Source of the DNA: Pseudomonadota bacterium
Lineage (GTDB): Bacteria; Pseudomonadota; Gammaproteobacteria; Xanthomonadales; Xanthomonadaceae
DNA: 13,002 bases
Direction: 5' to 3'
Assembly: GCA_023423675.1 (NCBI GenBank)
Contig: JAFAFD010000491.1
Location: 1-13,002, forward strand
The position numbers were made by a program, and so were the translations under genes. Numbering within the stretch: position 1 is the first letter of the stretch; the number at the start of each line of letters is the position of its first letter. This document shows, in pieces, positions 6,955-13,002 of the stretch. The notes beneath the pieces were generated by a model. It did no database searches, had not been told where the DNA came from, and saw only the letters and a list, made by a program, of their open reading frames with translations.

Positions 6955-7482
6955 TTACTGCGCCAGCTTCGCCTTCAGTGCGGCAATCAGCTTCACCGGG
7001 GCTTCGGCGGTGGCCGGCATGCCACGCGGGTCGACCGCGGAGATGTAGGCACCGGCATCGACGGCAACCACGCGGACCAGGAAGTTGCTGCCTTCATAGG
7101 CCACGTCATAGGAGCCCAGCAGCTGCGCGCGGCTGGCGATGGTCACGCCTTCGACGCCTTCCAGCGCGGTGCCGACCTTGCCGAAAGCCTCTTCCTTGCT
7201 GCCCGGGATGGTGAAACCGCTGTTGCCAGCAGCCGGGGCGGCAGCGGCGGCCGGAGCAGCCGGAGCCGCCGGCTTGGTGGCCGAGCTCAGCGCCGGCACC
7301 TGGTTGCCACCGGCGCCTGCCGGGACGTTCAGATCCGGCGGCACTTCCAGCGGACGCATTTCGGGAGCCAGGGCGTAATCACCCTTGGCGCCGCGCTTGA
7401 AGCAGCCGGTGGTACCGGCAGCGACGGCGACGGCAAGCAGGGCGTAGGACAGCACGCGGACAGTGGAAACGGATTGACGCAT
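6955..7482 (-). CDS. bamC: BamC-like lipoprotein, short form
   Basis: A 175-residue predicted outer-membrane lipoprotein. Residues 1-27 form a signal peptide with a hydrophobic stretch ending in GTTGC, so Cys27 would be lipidated; Thr at -3 is a poor lipobox residue. The mature start YALAPEMRPLEVPPDLNVP resembles the N-terminal strand of BamC, the segment that binds BamD in the outer-membrane protein assembly machinery. An Ala/Pro-rich linker (about residues 70-88) follows, then one domain of about 85 residues (GFTIPGSKEEAFGKVGTALE...YDVAYEGSNFLVRVV...LIAALKAKL) that fits one BamC helix-grip domain. E. coli BamC has two such domains and about 344 residues, so this is half length. AGGAG lies six bases before the ATG. 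It follows dapA by 32 bases, as in E. coli. BamC call from position and pattern; without that context it would be an unknown lipoprotein. Confidence 0.75.
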   Translation of the reverse strand: MRQSVSTVRVLSYALLAVAVAAGTTGCFKRGAKGDYALAPEMRPLEVPPDLNVPAGAGGNQVPALSSATKPAAPAAPAAAAAPAAGNSGFTIPGSKEEAFGKVGTALEGVEGVTIASRAQLLGSYDVAYEGSNFLVRVVAVDAGAYISAVDPRGMPATAEAPVKLIAALKAKLAQ

Positions 7483-7514
7483 GTGGATCTCCTGGATCAG
7501 GCCACGACAACAGG

Positions 7515-8408
7515 TCAGTGGCTGGAAAGGGCTTCAAGGGCGGCGATGTCACCGGCGAGATGGTCGGCCGCGGGCTGGTGTGCGGCCGAAAGCGGCAGCA
7601 GCGGCAGGCGCAGGTCATGGCCGATGCCGATGCGGCGCAGCAGCGCCTTGACCGGGATCGGGTTCGGCTCGACGCCGCAGAAATGATGGAACGGCTGCAG
7701 GCGCGCATCCCAGGCTTCGGTGGCGTCATGTTCGTGGGCGGCGGCCAGCGCGCACATGCGGCGGTAGGCACCGGGCAGCGCGTTGGAGCCGACCGAGATC
7801 AGGCCGGCCATGCCGGCCTGGATCGAGCGGGCGGCGGTGCCGTCATCGCCACTGAGCACGGCGAACTCCGGACCGGCCAGGGCCAGCAGGGCCTGCACGC
7901 GCCCCATGTCGCCCACCGCTTCCTTGATGGCGACGATGTTCGGGTGGCTGGCGAGCTCGGCCACGGTCTGCGGCAGCATGTCGCAGCCGGTGCGGCCGGG
8001 CACGTTGTACAGCACCACCGGCAGGCCGCCCTGGTCGGCCACGGCGCGGTAATGCGCGATCAGGCCGGTCTGGGTGGGCCGCACGTACGGCGGGGTCACC
8101 ACCAGGGCGTGGGTGGCGCCGAGCGCGGCGGCGCGGCGGGTCTGCTCGATGGTTTTGGCGGTGCCCGACAGGCCGGTGCCGGCCAGGACCGGGACACGGC
8201 CGGCGATGGTTTCGACCGCGCTGGCCAGCAGCTGGTCGTATTCGGCATCGGACAGAGTTGCGGCTTCGCCGGTCGAGCCGGCGACGACGACGCCTTGGAC
8301 GCCGCCCTCCAGCTGCAGGTGCAGCAGGCGCTGCCAACCGTCGGGATCGAGGGAGCCGTCGGCCCGGAACGGGGTCGCCAGCGCGGTGATGAGGCCGGAA
8401 AGGGACAA
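7515..8408 (-). CDS. dapA: 4-hydroxy-tetrahydrodipicolinate synthase
   Basis: Condenses pyruvate with aspartate semialdehyde, the first step of the diaminopimelate/lysine branch; cytoplasmic TIM barrel, 297 residues (E. coli DapA 292). Marks visible are LITALATPF at the N-terminus, [12 protein letters not shown] (about 41-52; pyruvate-binding loop), [11 protein letters not shown] with Tyr108, [11 protein letters not shown] (Tyr134, Arg139) and [10 protein letters not shown] with the Schiff-base Lys162. The [27 protein letters not shown] segment is typical as well. The only in-frame start that fits is TTG at 8408-8406 (MSLSGLITA...), since no ATG or GTG lies between the preceding stop and the conserved sequence; AAGAG is about ten bases upstream. 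First gene of a dapA-bamC unit, divergent from gcvR. Confidence 0.96.
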   Translation of the reverse strand: MSLSGLITALATPFRADGSLDPDGWQRLLHLQLEGGVQGVVVAGSTGEAATLSDAEYDQLLASAVETIAGRVPVLAGTGLSGTAKTIEQTRRAAALGATHALVVTPPYVRPTQTGLIAHYRAVADQGGLPVVLYNVPGRTGCDMLPQTVAELASHPNIVAIKEAVGDMGRVQALLALAGPEFAVLSGDDGTAARSIQAGMAGLISVGSNALPGAYRRMCALAAAHEHDATEAWDARLQPFHHFCGVEPNPIPVKALLRRIGIGHDLRLPLLPLSAAHQPAADHLAGDIAALEALSSH

Positions 8409-8468
8409 GGACGTACTGCTCTTGGCTGGGGAGGGAGACGCCCGCCACGACAGGCCGGGAGCACCTGA

Positions 8469-8498
8469 ATGTTACTTGCGGCGCGAAAGCACGGGCAA
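8469..8498 (-). promoter_or_regulatory. Putative dapA promoter
   Basis: On the minus strand TTGCCC (8498-8493) and TAACAT (8474-8469) are 18 bases apart. Transcription would start about 55 bases before the dapA TTG. The boxes interleave with those of the opposing gcvR promoter. Confidence 0.4.
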
Positions 8499-8505
8499 GT
8501 ATGCT
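8476..8505 (+). promoter_or_regulatory. Putative gcvR promoter
   Basis: TTGCGG (8476-8481) and TATGCT (8500-8505) are 18 bases apart. The transcript would have a leader of about 60 bases holding a small perfect hairpin, CCCGCC/GGCGGG at 8521-8535. The promoter covers nearly the same bases as the opposing dapA promoter. Confidence 0.4.
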
Positions 8506-8571
8506 GGACACCGGTGGATTCCCGCCCCCGGCGGGCATTCAGACTCACGCCTTGCATTACCCGGAATCGCC

Positions 8572-9132
8572 TTGACCGACACCACCCCGCGCCCCGCGCC
8601 GAGCGAAAACCACCTCCTGATCAACGCCTACACGACGCATCCGGAGTCCCCCCTGCTGTCCGTCACCCGCCGCATCGCCGACAGCGGCTGCAATCTGGTG
8701 GACGCGCGCCTGGCCACGGTCGGCCGCGATGTCTCGGTCACCGCCCTGGCCACCGGCTCCTGGGATTCGGTCGCCAAGCTGGAAGCGATGCTGACCCGGC
8801 TCGAGCGCGAGGAAGGCCTGAAGCTGGTCTGGTACCGCACCGAGGCCAAGCAGGCGCAGTCCAACCTGCTGCCGTACATCGTCGAAGTGATCGCCGCCGA
8901 CAAGCCGGGCATCCTGTTCCAGCTGGCCGATTTCTTCGACCGCCAGGGCATCACCATCGAGACCCTGCAGAGCACGCGTTACCGCGCCATGCAGACCGGT
9001 GCTGAAATGTTCAGCGCGCAGGTCACCATCGGCGTGCCGGCCAACATGCACATCGCCGCGCTGCGCGACGATTTCCTCGAGTTCTGCGACCACCTGAATC
9101 TGGACGCGATCATGGACCCGATGAAATTCTGA
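8572..9132 (+). CDS. gcvR: ACT-domain regulator, glycine cleavage repressor GcvR-like
   Basis: A 186-residue cytoplasmic protein (E. coli GcvR is 190) with two ACT domains and no DNA-binding domain. In E. coli GcvR acts by binding the activator GcvA. The first ACT region spans about residues 12-80 (HLLINAYTTHPESPLLSVTRRIADSGCNLVDARLATVG), the second about 95-175 (IVEVIAADKPGILFQLADFFDRQGITIETLQSTRY). The open frame runs upstream to 8074 opposite dapA, but family similarity begins at TTG 8572, which gives MTDTTPRPAPSENHLLI; GGA lies six bases before it. No ATG fits. It is adjacent to bcp downstream and divergent from dapA, exactly the E. coli order, which supports GcvR over other ACT proteins. 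No gcvA or gcvTHP is in the window, so its actual target here is inferred. Confidence 0.88.
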   Translation: MTDTTPRPAPSENHLLINAYTTHPESPLLSVTRRIADSGCNLVDARLATVGRDVSVTALATGSWDSVAKLEAMLTRLEREEGLKLVWYRTEAKQAQSNLLPYIVEVIAADKPGILFQLADFFDRQGITIETLQSTRYRAMQTGAEMFSAQVTIGVPANMHIAALRDDFLEFCDHLNLDAIMDPMKF

Positions 9133-9151
9133 TCGGACGTGCGGATTTTCG

Positions 9152-9170
9152 CGCGCCTCTCACGGGCGCG
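9152..9170 (+). other. Short GC hairpin in the gcvR-bcp gap
   Basis: CGCGCC (9152-9157) and GGCGCG (9165-9170) pair across a 7-base loop, shortly after the gcvR stop. No T-tract follows, so it is at best a weak terminator or pause site. The 91-base gap contains no convincing separate bcp promoter. Confidence 0.3.
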
Positions 9171-9223
9171 TGGCGTTTCATGCAATTGTCGTAGAAACAA
9201 CCCAGGCTCGACAGAAGGACCTC

Positions 9224-9703
9224 ATGAACAACGGCGATACCCTGGACAGCACCACCCTTTCCCTGCCGCTGGCCCTGTCCGGCGGCGACCAGTCCACCCT
9301 CGGCGACTACGCCGGCCAGTGGCTGGTGCTGTACTTCTACCCCAAGGACAGCACCCCCGGCTGCACCACCGAAGGCATCGACTTCAACGCGCTGCTGCCG
9401 GAATTCAAGAAGGCCGGTGCGGTCGTGCTCGGCGTCTCCCGCGACTCGGTCAAATCCCACGACAACTTCTGCGCCAAGCAGGGATTCAACTTCCCGCTGG
9501 TCAGTGATGCCGACGAAGCGCTGTGCACCGCCTTCGACGTCATCAAGATGAAGAACATGTACGGCAAGCAGGTACGTGGCATCGAACGCAGCACCTTCCT
9601 GATTTCTGCCGACAGCCAACTCGTGCAGTCCTGGCGCAAGGTCAAGGTCGCCGGCCATGCCGACGCCGTGCTTGCCGAACTGAAGGCCGCCCAATCCAAG
9701 TGA
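9224..9703 (+). CDS. bcp: Thioredoxin-dependent peroxiredoxin Bcp/PrxQ
   Basis: Reduces hydrogen peroxide and organic hydroperoxides with thioredoxin; cytoplasmic, 159 residues (E. coli Bcp 156). The thioredoxin-like core shows LVLYFYPKDSTPGCTTEG, with the peroxidatic Cys47, Pro40, Thr44 and the conserved Arg in IERSTFLI. The start ATG at 9224 follows AAGGA by four bases; the open frame reaches back to 9170 but that extension has no SD and no family similarity. The usual resolving cysteine five residues after the peroxidatic one is absent (Ile52). Cys83 (SHDNFCAKQGF) is present, and in Xylella fastidiosa PrxQ Cys47 and Cys83 are the peroxidatic and resolving pair, so the enzyme is probably an atypical 2-Cys type with the disulfide reaching helix 3. 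A third cysteine is at 101. Likely co-transcribed with gcvR. Confidence 0.95.
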   Translation: MNNGDTLDSTTLSLPLALSGGDQSTLGDYAGQWLVLYFYPKDSTPGCTTEGIDFNALLPEFKKAGAVVLGVSRDSVKSHDNFCAKQGFNFPLVSDADEALCTAFDVIKMKNMYGKQVRGIERSTFLISADSQLVQSWRKVKVAGHADAVLAELKAAQSK

Positions 9704-9725
9704 GTTCCAACGCCCACTGTGTCCG

Positions 9726-9762
9726 CCACCACCCTGCCCTGCAGCAGGCCGTGGTGGTTTTT
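9726..9762 (+). terminator. Rho-independent terminator after bcp
   Basis: CCACCAC (9726-9732) pairs with GTGGTGG (9751-9757), with further inner pairing CCTGC/GCAGG, and is followed directly by TTTTT. It separates the gcvR-bcp unit from phoH, though phoH begins only 26 bases later and shows no promoter of its own in that space, so partial read-through is possible. Confidence 0.8.
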
Positions 9763-9787
9763 CCCTGTCCGTAACCAGGAAATGACG

Positions 9788-11188
9788 ATGACCCGAGGCA
9801 AGCGCATCTACGTGCTGGATACCAACGTGCTGATGCACGATCCCACCGCGCTGTTCAAGTTCGAGGAACATGACGTCTACCTGCCCATGCAGGTGATCGA
9901 GGAGCTGGACAACGGCAAGAAGGGCACCTCCGAAGCGAGCCGCAACGCTCGCCAGGTGAGCCGCTTCCTCAATGAGCTGGTGCAGGAATCGGGCCTGGAC
10001 AACCTGGCCGACGGCATTGCGCTGGAGCGCCCCAACGGCCTGCAGCTGCGCGGCAAACAGAGCGCCGGCAAGCTGCGCTTCCAGACCAGCCATTTCGACG
10101 CGGGCAAGAGTTTCGGCAAGGTCATCCCGGACAACGCCATCCTCGGCGCGATCCTGGCGCTGAAGGAAGAAACCCCGGACCTGCCGGTGGTGTTCGTTTC
10201 CAAGGACATCAACCTGCGGATCAAGGCGGCCATCGCCGGCATCGTGTCCGAGGATTACGAGAACGACCGCGCGCTGGATGATTTCAGCCTGCTCTACACC
10301 GGCGCCACCGAGCTGCCGGAAGACTTCTGGAAGCGCCACGGCGAGGACCTGCGCAGCTGGAGCGACAAGGGCCGCACGCATTACGAAATCCTCGCCCAGG
10401 ACGGCGAGGAGTGGTACCCGAACCAGTACGTCTACCTGCCCGGCGAAGACGAGGTCGAGCTGCGCGTCAGCCGCGTGGTCGGCGATGGCAAGGTGGTGCT
10501 GTCGCTGGTCGATGATTTCCGCCACGGCAGCCATGCCGTGTGGGGCATCAGCGCGCGCAACCGCGAGCAGAACTTCGCGCTCAATGCGCTGATGGACCCG
10601 GAGATCGACTTCGTCACCCTGCTCGGCACCGCCGGCACCGGCAAGACCCTGCTGGCACTGGCCGCCGGCCTGGCGCAGACGATGGACCAGCAGCGCTACC
10701 GCGAGATCATCATGACCCGGGCCACGGTGAGCGTGGGCGAGGACATCGGCTTCCTGCCCGGTACCGAAGAAGAAAAGATGACGCCGTGGATGGGCGCGCT
10801 GACCGACAACCTGGAAGTGCTGACCCACAACCAGGAAGGCGGCACCTGGGGCCGCCAGGCCACCAACGACCTGCTGGCCAGCCGCATCAAGATCCGCTCG
10901 ATGAACTTCATGCGCGGGCGCACCTTCCTGTCGCGCTACCTGATCCTCGATGAAGCGCAGAACCTCACCCCGAAGCAGATGAAGACGCTGATCACCCGTG
11001 CCGGCCCCGGCACCAAGATCGTCTGCCTGGGCAACGTCGAGCAGATCGACACCCCGTACCTGACCGAGACCACCTCGGGCCTGACCTACGCGGTGGATCG
11101 TTTCAAGAACTGGCCGCATAGTGCGCACATCACCCTGCGCCGAGGCGAACGTTCGCGCCTGGCCGATTACGCTTCGGAGGTGTTGTGA
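9788..11188 (+). CDS. phoH: PIN domain-PhoH family ATPase (PhoH2/YlaK type)
   Basis: A 466-residue cytoplasmic fusion of an N-terminal PIN ribonuclease-like domain and a C-terminal PhoH P-loop ATPase. Mycobacterial PhoH2 proteins of this architecture have been shown to act as RNA helicase and ribonuclease. The PIN part begins YVLDTNVLMHDP (D11 the first metal ligand), with VIEELDNGKKG (E38/E39), VVFVSKDINLRIKA and SEDYENDRAL supplying further acidic residues. The PhoH part has Walker A GTAGTGKT (280-287), MTRATVSVGEDIGFLPGTEEEKMTPW, and Walker B LILDEAQN (about 385-391, D388 and E389). ATG 9788 is preferred: AGGA lies seven bases upstream, while the ATG six bases earlier is too close to it. 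The stop overlaps the start of the next gene (GTGA), so the two are likely translationally coupled. Substrate RNA unknown. Confidence 0.93.
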   Translation: MTRGKRIYVLDTNVLMHDPTALFKFEEHDVYLPMQVIEELDNGKKGTSEASRNARQVSRFLNELVQESGLDNLADGIALERPNGLQLRGKQSAGKLRFQTSHFDAGKSFGKVIPDNAILGAILALKEETPDLPVVFVSKDINLRIKAAIAGIVSEDYENDRALDDFSLLYTGATELPEDFWKRHGEDLRSWSDKGRTHYEILAQDGEEWYPNQYVYLPGEDEVELRVSRVVGDGKVVLSLVDDFRHGSHAVWGISARNREQNFALNALMDPEIDFVTLLGTAGTGKTLLALAAGLAQTMDQQRYREIIMTRATVSVGEDIGFLPGTEEEKMTPWMGALTDNLEVLTHNQEGGTWGRQATNDLLASRIKIRSMNFMRGRTFLSRYLILDEAQNLTPKQMKTLITRAGPGTKIVCLGNVEQIDTPYLTETTSGLTYAVDRFKNWPHSAHITLRRGERSRLADYASEVL

Positions 11189-11694
11189 ACCGTTGCACCC
11201 GCCTGCTGCTGCCCACGGCTGCGATCACCCTCGCAGCCGCACTGGCCGCCTGCACCACCACGCGCGGCCCGGCCAGCGTGCCGACCGCCGAGCGCACCGG
11301 CCAATCGTGGGTGGTCACCCGCCCCGTCATCGCCGCGCAGGTATTGGATACCTGCTCGCGCACCAGCCCCGGCCGCGAGGCCGGGCGGGTGAGCGGTTAC
11401 TGGGCGCCGAGCCGGCAGCAGGTGGACCAGATGGAAGCGAAGCTTTCCTCACTGGAAGCACAGGTGCCGCACGTACTGGACTTTGATCGCCAGTACGTGG
11501 GCATCGAAAGTGGCGGCCGGCAGCTGATCTACATCAACGCCTTCCACCTGCCGGAAGATGCCAGCACCAATCCCGCGCGCGAAGCGATCCGCGTGTGTGA
11601 TGGCGGCCGGCAGTTCTGGGGCGCGGTGTACGACCCCGCCACCGGCAGCTTCAGCGACCTGCAGTTCAACGGCGGCAAAGTGCCGTCGCCCTGA
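11185..11694 (+). CDS. Predicted lipoprotein of unknown function
   Basis: I do not recognise the family. It has 169 residues. Residues 1-22 are a signal peptide with a strong lipobox LAAC (20-23), so Cys23 should be lipidated; Thr at +2 favours the outer membrane. The mature part has a Thr/Pro-rich tether, then a globular segment with two cysteines, Cys57 (VLDTCSRT) and Cys138 (IRVCDGG), that could form a periplasmic disulfide. Notable stretches are VSGYWAPSRQQVDQMEAKL, probably helical, and QFWGAVYDPATGSFSDLQFNGG, probably strands. The GTG start at 11185 overlaps the phoH stop by four bases and is preceded by GGAGG at four bases, an excellent SD. The next gene starts nine bases after its stop. 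Expression with phoH is thus likely, but a functional link between a cytoplasmic RNA enzyme and a surface lipoprotein is not evident. Confidence 0.85.
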   Translation: MNRCTRLLLPTAAITLAAALAACTTTRGPASVPTAERTGQSWVVTRPVIAAQVLDTCSRTSPGREAGRVSGYWAPSRQQVDQMEAKLSSLEAQVPHVLDFDRQYVGIESGGRQLIYINAFHLPEDASTNPAREAIRVCDGGRQFWGAVYDPATGSFSDLQFNGGKVPSP

Positions 11695-11703
11695 GGCGGC
11701 GGC

Positions 11704-12372
11704 ATGGGAATCCGCCTGCCCACCTGGGTCTGGATCGGCGCGGTCGCGTTGTCCAGCGTGGCCGGCATGGTCAACGTGGTGGGCTTCCTGGGCTTCGAGC
11801 ACCAGGCGGTGAGCCACATGACCGGCAGCACCAGCCAGCTGGGCATGGCGATTGCCCAGGGTGACTGGCGCGCGGTCGGCCACCTGTGGAGCCTGCTGGT
11901 CGCCTTCTCGCTGGGCGCGATGCTCAGCGGCCTGCTGATCCAGGACAGCGCCCTGCAGCTGGGCCGGCGCTACGGCGTGGCCCTGGCGATCGAATCGGCG
12001 CTGCTGCTGGTCGCCATTCCACTGTTCGAGCAGCAGCAGATCTGGGGCGCGCTGGCCGCGGCCATGGCCTGCGGCCTGCAGAACGCGATGGCCACCACCT
12101 TCAGCGGCGCGGTGGTGCGCACCACCCATCTGAGCGGCATGTTCACCGACCTTGGCATCGGCCTGGGCCACCTGCTGCGCGGCCTGCCGCTGCAGATGCG
12201 CCGGTTGACCCTGAGCGGGCTGATCATCAGCGGCTTCCTCGGCGGCGGCATCGTCGGCGCGTGGTTGTTCATGCACTTCCGCTACGACGCCCTGCTCGCT
12301 CCCGCCCTGCTCACCGGCCTGACCGGCATCGTGTATGTGATGTACCAGCAGTGGGCGCGCTGGCGGCATTGA
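11704..12372 (+). CDS. DUF1275 (YoaK family) membrane protein
   Basis: A 222-residue inner-membrane protein with about six hydrophobic segments. The family marks are the N-terminal VAGMVNVVGFLGFEHQAVSHMTGSTSQLG and the internally similar MACGLQNAMATTFSGAVVRTTHLSGMFTDLGIGLG, the DUF1275 double signature with His-Met/Leu-(S/T)-G in each half, suggesting an ancient duplication. Function of the family is not established; transport has been suggested. The ATG at 11704 has GAGG seven bases upstream and starts nine bases after the lipoprotein stop, so it is the third gene of a phoH-led cluster. The C-terminus is short and basic (WARWRH), predicted cytoplasmic. Family call confident; role unknown. 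Confidence 0.88.
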   Translation: MGIRLPTWVWIGAVALSSVAGMVNVVGFLGFEHQAVSHMTGSTSQLGMAIAQGDWRAVGHLWSLLVAFSLGAMLSGLLIQDSALQLGRRYGVALAIESALLLVAIPLFEQQQIWGALAAAMACGLQNAMATTFSGAVVRTTHLSGMFTDLGIGLGHLLRGLPLQMRRLTLSGLIISGFLGGGIVGAWLFMHFRYDALLAPALLTGLTGIVYVMYQQWARWRH

Positions 12373-12380
12373 ACCCAAGG

Positions 12381-12404
12381 CATCCACGCATGGCGTGGAT
12401 CTAC
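12381..12404 (-). repeat. SMAG-like GTAG extragenic palindrome 2
   Basis: On the minus strand GTAG (12404-12401) is followed by a hairpin whose arms ATCCACGC and GCGTGGAT pair perfectly across CAT. Same architecture as the copy at 6916 but with a different stem sequence, so a different subfamily. It begins eight bases after the DUF1275 stop and ends about 33 bases before thiD; it could act as a transcript boundary between the two. Confidence 0.85.
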
Positions 12405-12424
12405 CTTCCCCTGCGGGACCACGG

Positions 12425-12430
12425 CACAAT
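12425..12430 (+). promoter_or_regulatory. Possible thiD -10 box
   Basis: CACAAT ends seven bases before the thiD ATG, so transcription would begin at or next to the A of the start codon and the message would be leaderless. The matching -35 region (near TACCTT, 12402-12407) is weak and overlaps the repeat. Tentative. Confidence 0.25.
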
Positions 12431-12436
12431 CGAGGC

Positions 12437-13002
12437 ATGAGCCCGACCACTCCCGTTTCCGCCCTCACCATCGCCGGCTCCGATTCCGGCGGTGGCGCCG
12501 GCATCCAGGCCGATCTGAAGGCCTTCGCCGCGCATCGCGTGCACGGCCTGTCCGCCATCGCCGCGTTGACCGCGCAGAACACCCGCGGCGTCACCGCCGT
12601 GCACGTGCCGCCGGTCGCCTTCCTGCGCGCGCAGCTGGACGCCTGCTTCGATGATTTCGACATCCACGCGGTGAAGCTCGGCATGCTGGCCAATGCAGAG
12701 GTCATCCACACCGTTGCCGACGTGCTCGAACAGCGCCGCCCCGCCCACCTGGTGCTGGACCCGGTGATGGTCGCCACCAGTGGCGCGCGCCTGCTGGAAG
12801 ACAGCGCGCTGCAAGCGATGCGAGAACGGCTGATTCCGCTGGCCACGCTGATCACTCCCAACACCCCCGAGGCCGAACTGCTGGTCGGCCGCAGCATCGG
12901 CAACGCCGACCACGCCGAGCAGGCGGCTGCCGCGCTGCTCGACATGGGCGCCGGCGCCGTACTGCTGAAGGGCGGCCACCTGCACGAAGGCAACCGGGTG
13001 AT
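12437..13002 (+). CDS. thiD: Hydroxymethylpyrimidine (phosphate) kinase ThiD, 3' end outside the window
   Basis: Phosphorylates HMP and HMP-phosphate to HMP pyrophosphate in thiamine biosynthesis; ribokinase-like fold, cytoplasmic. 188 codons are visible of an expected 265-270. Marks are ALTIAGSDSGGGAGIQADLKAF (about residues 9-30, the substrate-binding start of the family), LTAQNTRGV, VKLGMLANAEVI, VLDPVMVATSGARLL (120s), LITPNTPEAELLVG and AVLLKGGHLHEG. The catalytic cysteine of the GXGC motif lies beyond the window. The ATG at 12437 is the only sensible start; GAGG sits one base before it, too close for a normal SD, which agrees with a leaderless message or with weak initiation. I see no TPP riboswitch in the 64 bases between DUF1275 and thiD. 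ThiD is distinguished from pyridoxal kinase by the GSDSGGGAGIQADLK start. Confidence 0.94.
   Translation, partial: MSPTTPVSALTIAGSDSGGGAGIQADLKAFAAHRVHGLSAIAALTAQNTRGVTAVHVPPVAFLRAQLDACFDDFDIHAVKLGMLANAEVIHTVADVLEQRRPAHLVLDPVMVATSGARLLEDSALQAMRERLIPLATLITPNTPEAELLVGRSIGNADHAEQAAAALLDMGAGAVLLKGGHLHEGNRV

Noticed and set aside
9110..11128. 672-residue open frame antisense to phoH
   Set aside because: Low-complexity, His/Ala/Gln-rich product with no recognisable domain, exactly opposite a gene with intact PIN and Walker motifs. It is a codon-bias shadow.
12373..12436. TPP riboswitch upstream of thiD
   Set aside because: The gap is only 64 bases and is largely taken by the GTAG repeat; the conserved thi-box elements are absent.
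11449..12993. 514-residue antisense frame across the lipoprotein, DUF1275 and thiD
   Set aside because: It spans three convincing genes and their gaps, and the product is compositionally odd and lacks motifs.

Overview
The window looks like a chromosomal core region of a high-GC gammaproteobacterium of the Xanthomonadaceae, most probably Stenotrophomonas (S. maltophilia complex). Three things point there: the strong G/C bias at third codon positions; two GTAG-headed extragenic palindromes (about 6916-6938 and 12381-12404) that match the SMAG repeat pattern known from S. maltophilia; and the gene content and order, including a peroxiredoxin with the Cys47/Cys83 arrangement known from the related Xylella PrxQ. 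The assignment is by pattern recognition, not by a database search.

Layout. 1-1379 (minus): pcnB, poly(A) polymerase, running off the left edge before its stop codon. 1426-1500 (plus): tRNA-Glu(CTC) with encoded CCA, whose promoter overlaps the pcnB promoter and start. 1501-1958: gene-free; it holds a terminator and two 104-bp palindromic elements in opposite orientation that share a nearly identical apical sequence on top of unrelated but self-complementary stems. 1959-6273 (minus): a D-xylose operon, xylB-xylA-sugar/H+ symporter, so xylose is imported, isomerised to xylulose and phosphorylated into the pentose phosphate pathway. 6520-6843 (plus): fdxA, 7Fe-8S ferredoxin, with a bidirectional terminator. 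6955-8408 (minus): dapA followed by a short BamC-like lipoprotein. 8572-9703 (plus): gcvR-like ACT-domain regulator and bcp/prxQ. The bamC-dapA / gcvR-bcp arrangement is the same as in E. coli. 9788-12372 (plus): PIN-PhoH ATPase, an unknown lipoprotein overlapping it by 4 bases, and a DUF1275/YoaK membrane protein, closely packed like an operon. 12437-13002 (plus): 5' part of thiD, HMP(-P) kinase, cut by the right edge.

Most of this is ordinary housekeeping and sugar catabolism, and I see no defence system, prophage, CRISPR array or insertion sequence. The most unusual signals are non-coding: the paired T-shaped palindromes with a conserved cap and variable stems at 1611-1918, and two places (pcnB/tRNA-Glu and dapA/gcvR) where oppositely directed promoters appear to be interlocked. 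Many long antisense open frames exist in this window and are explained by codon bias opposite the real genes.
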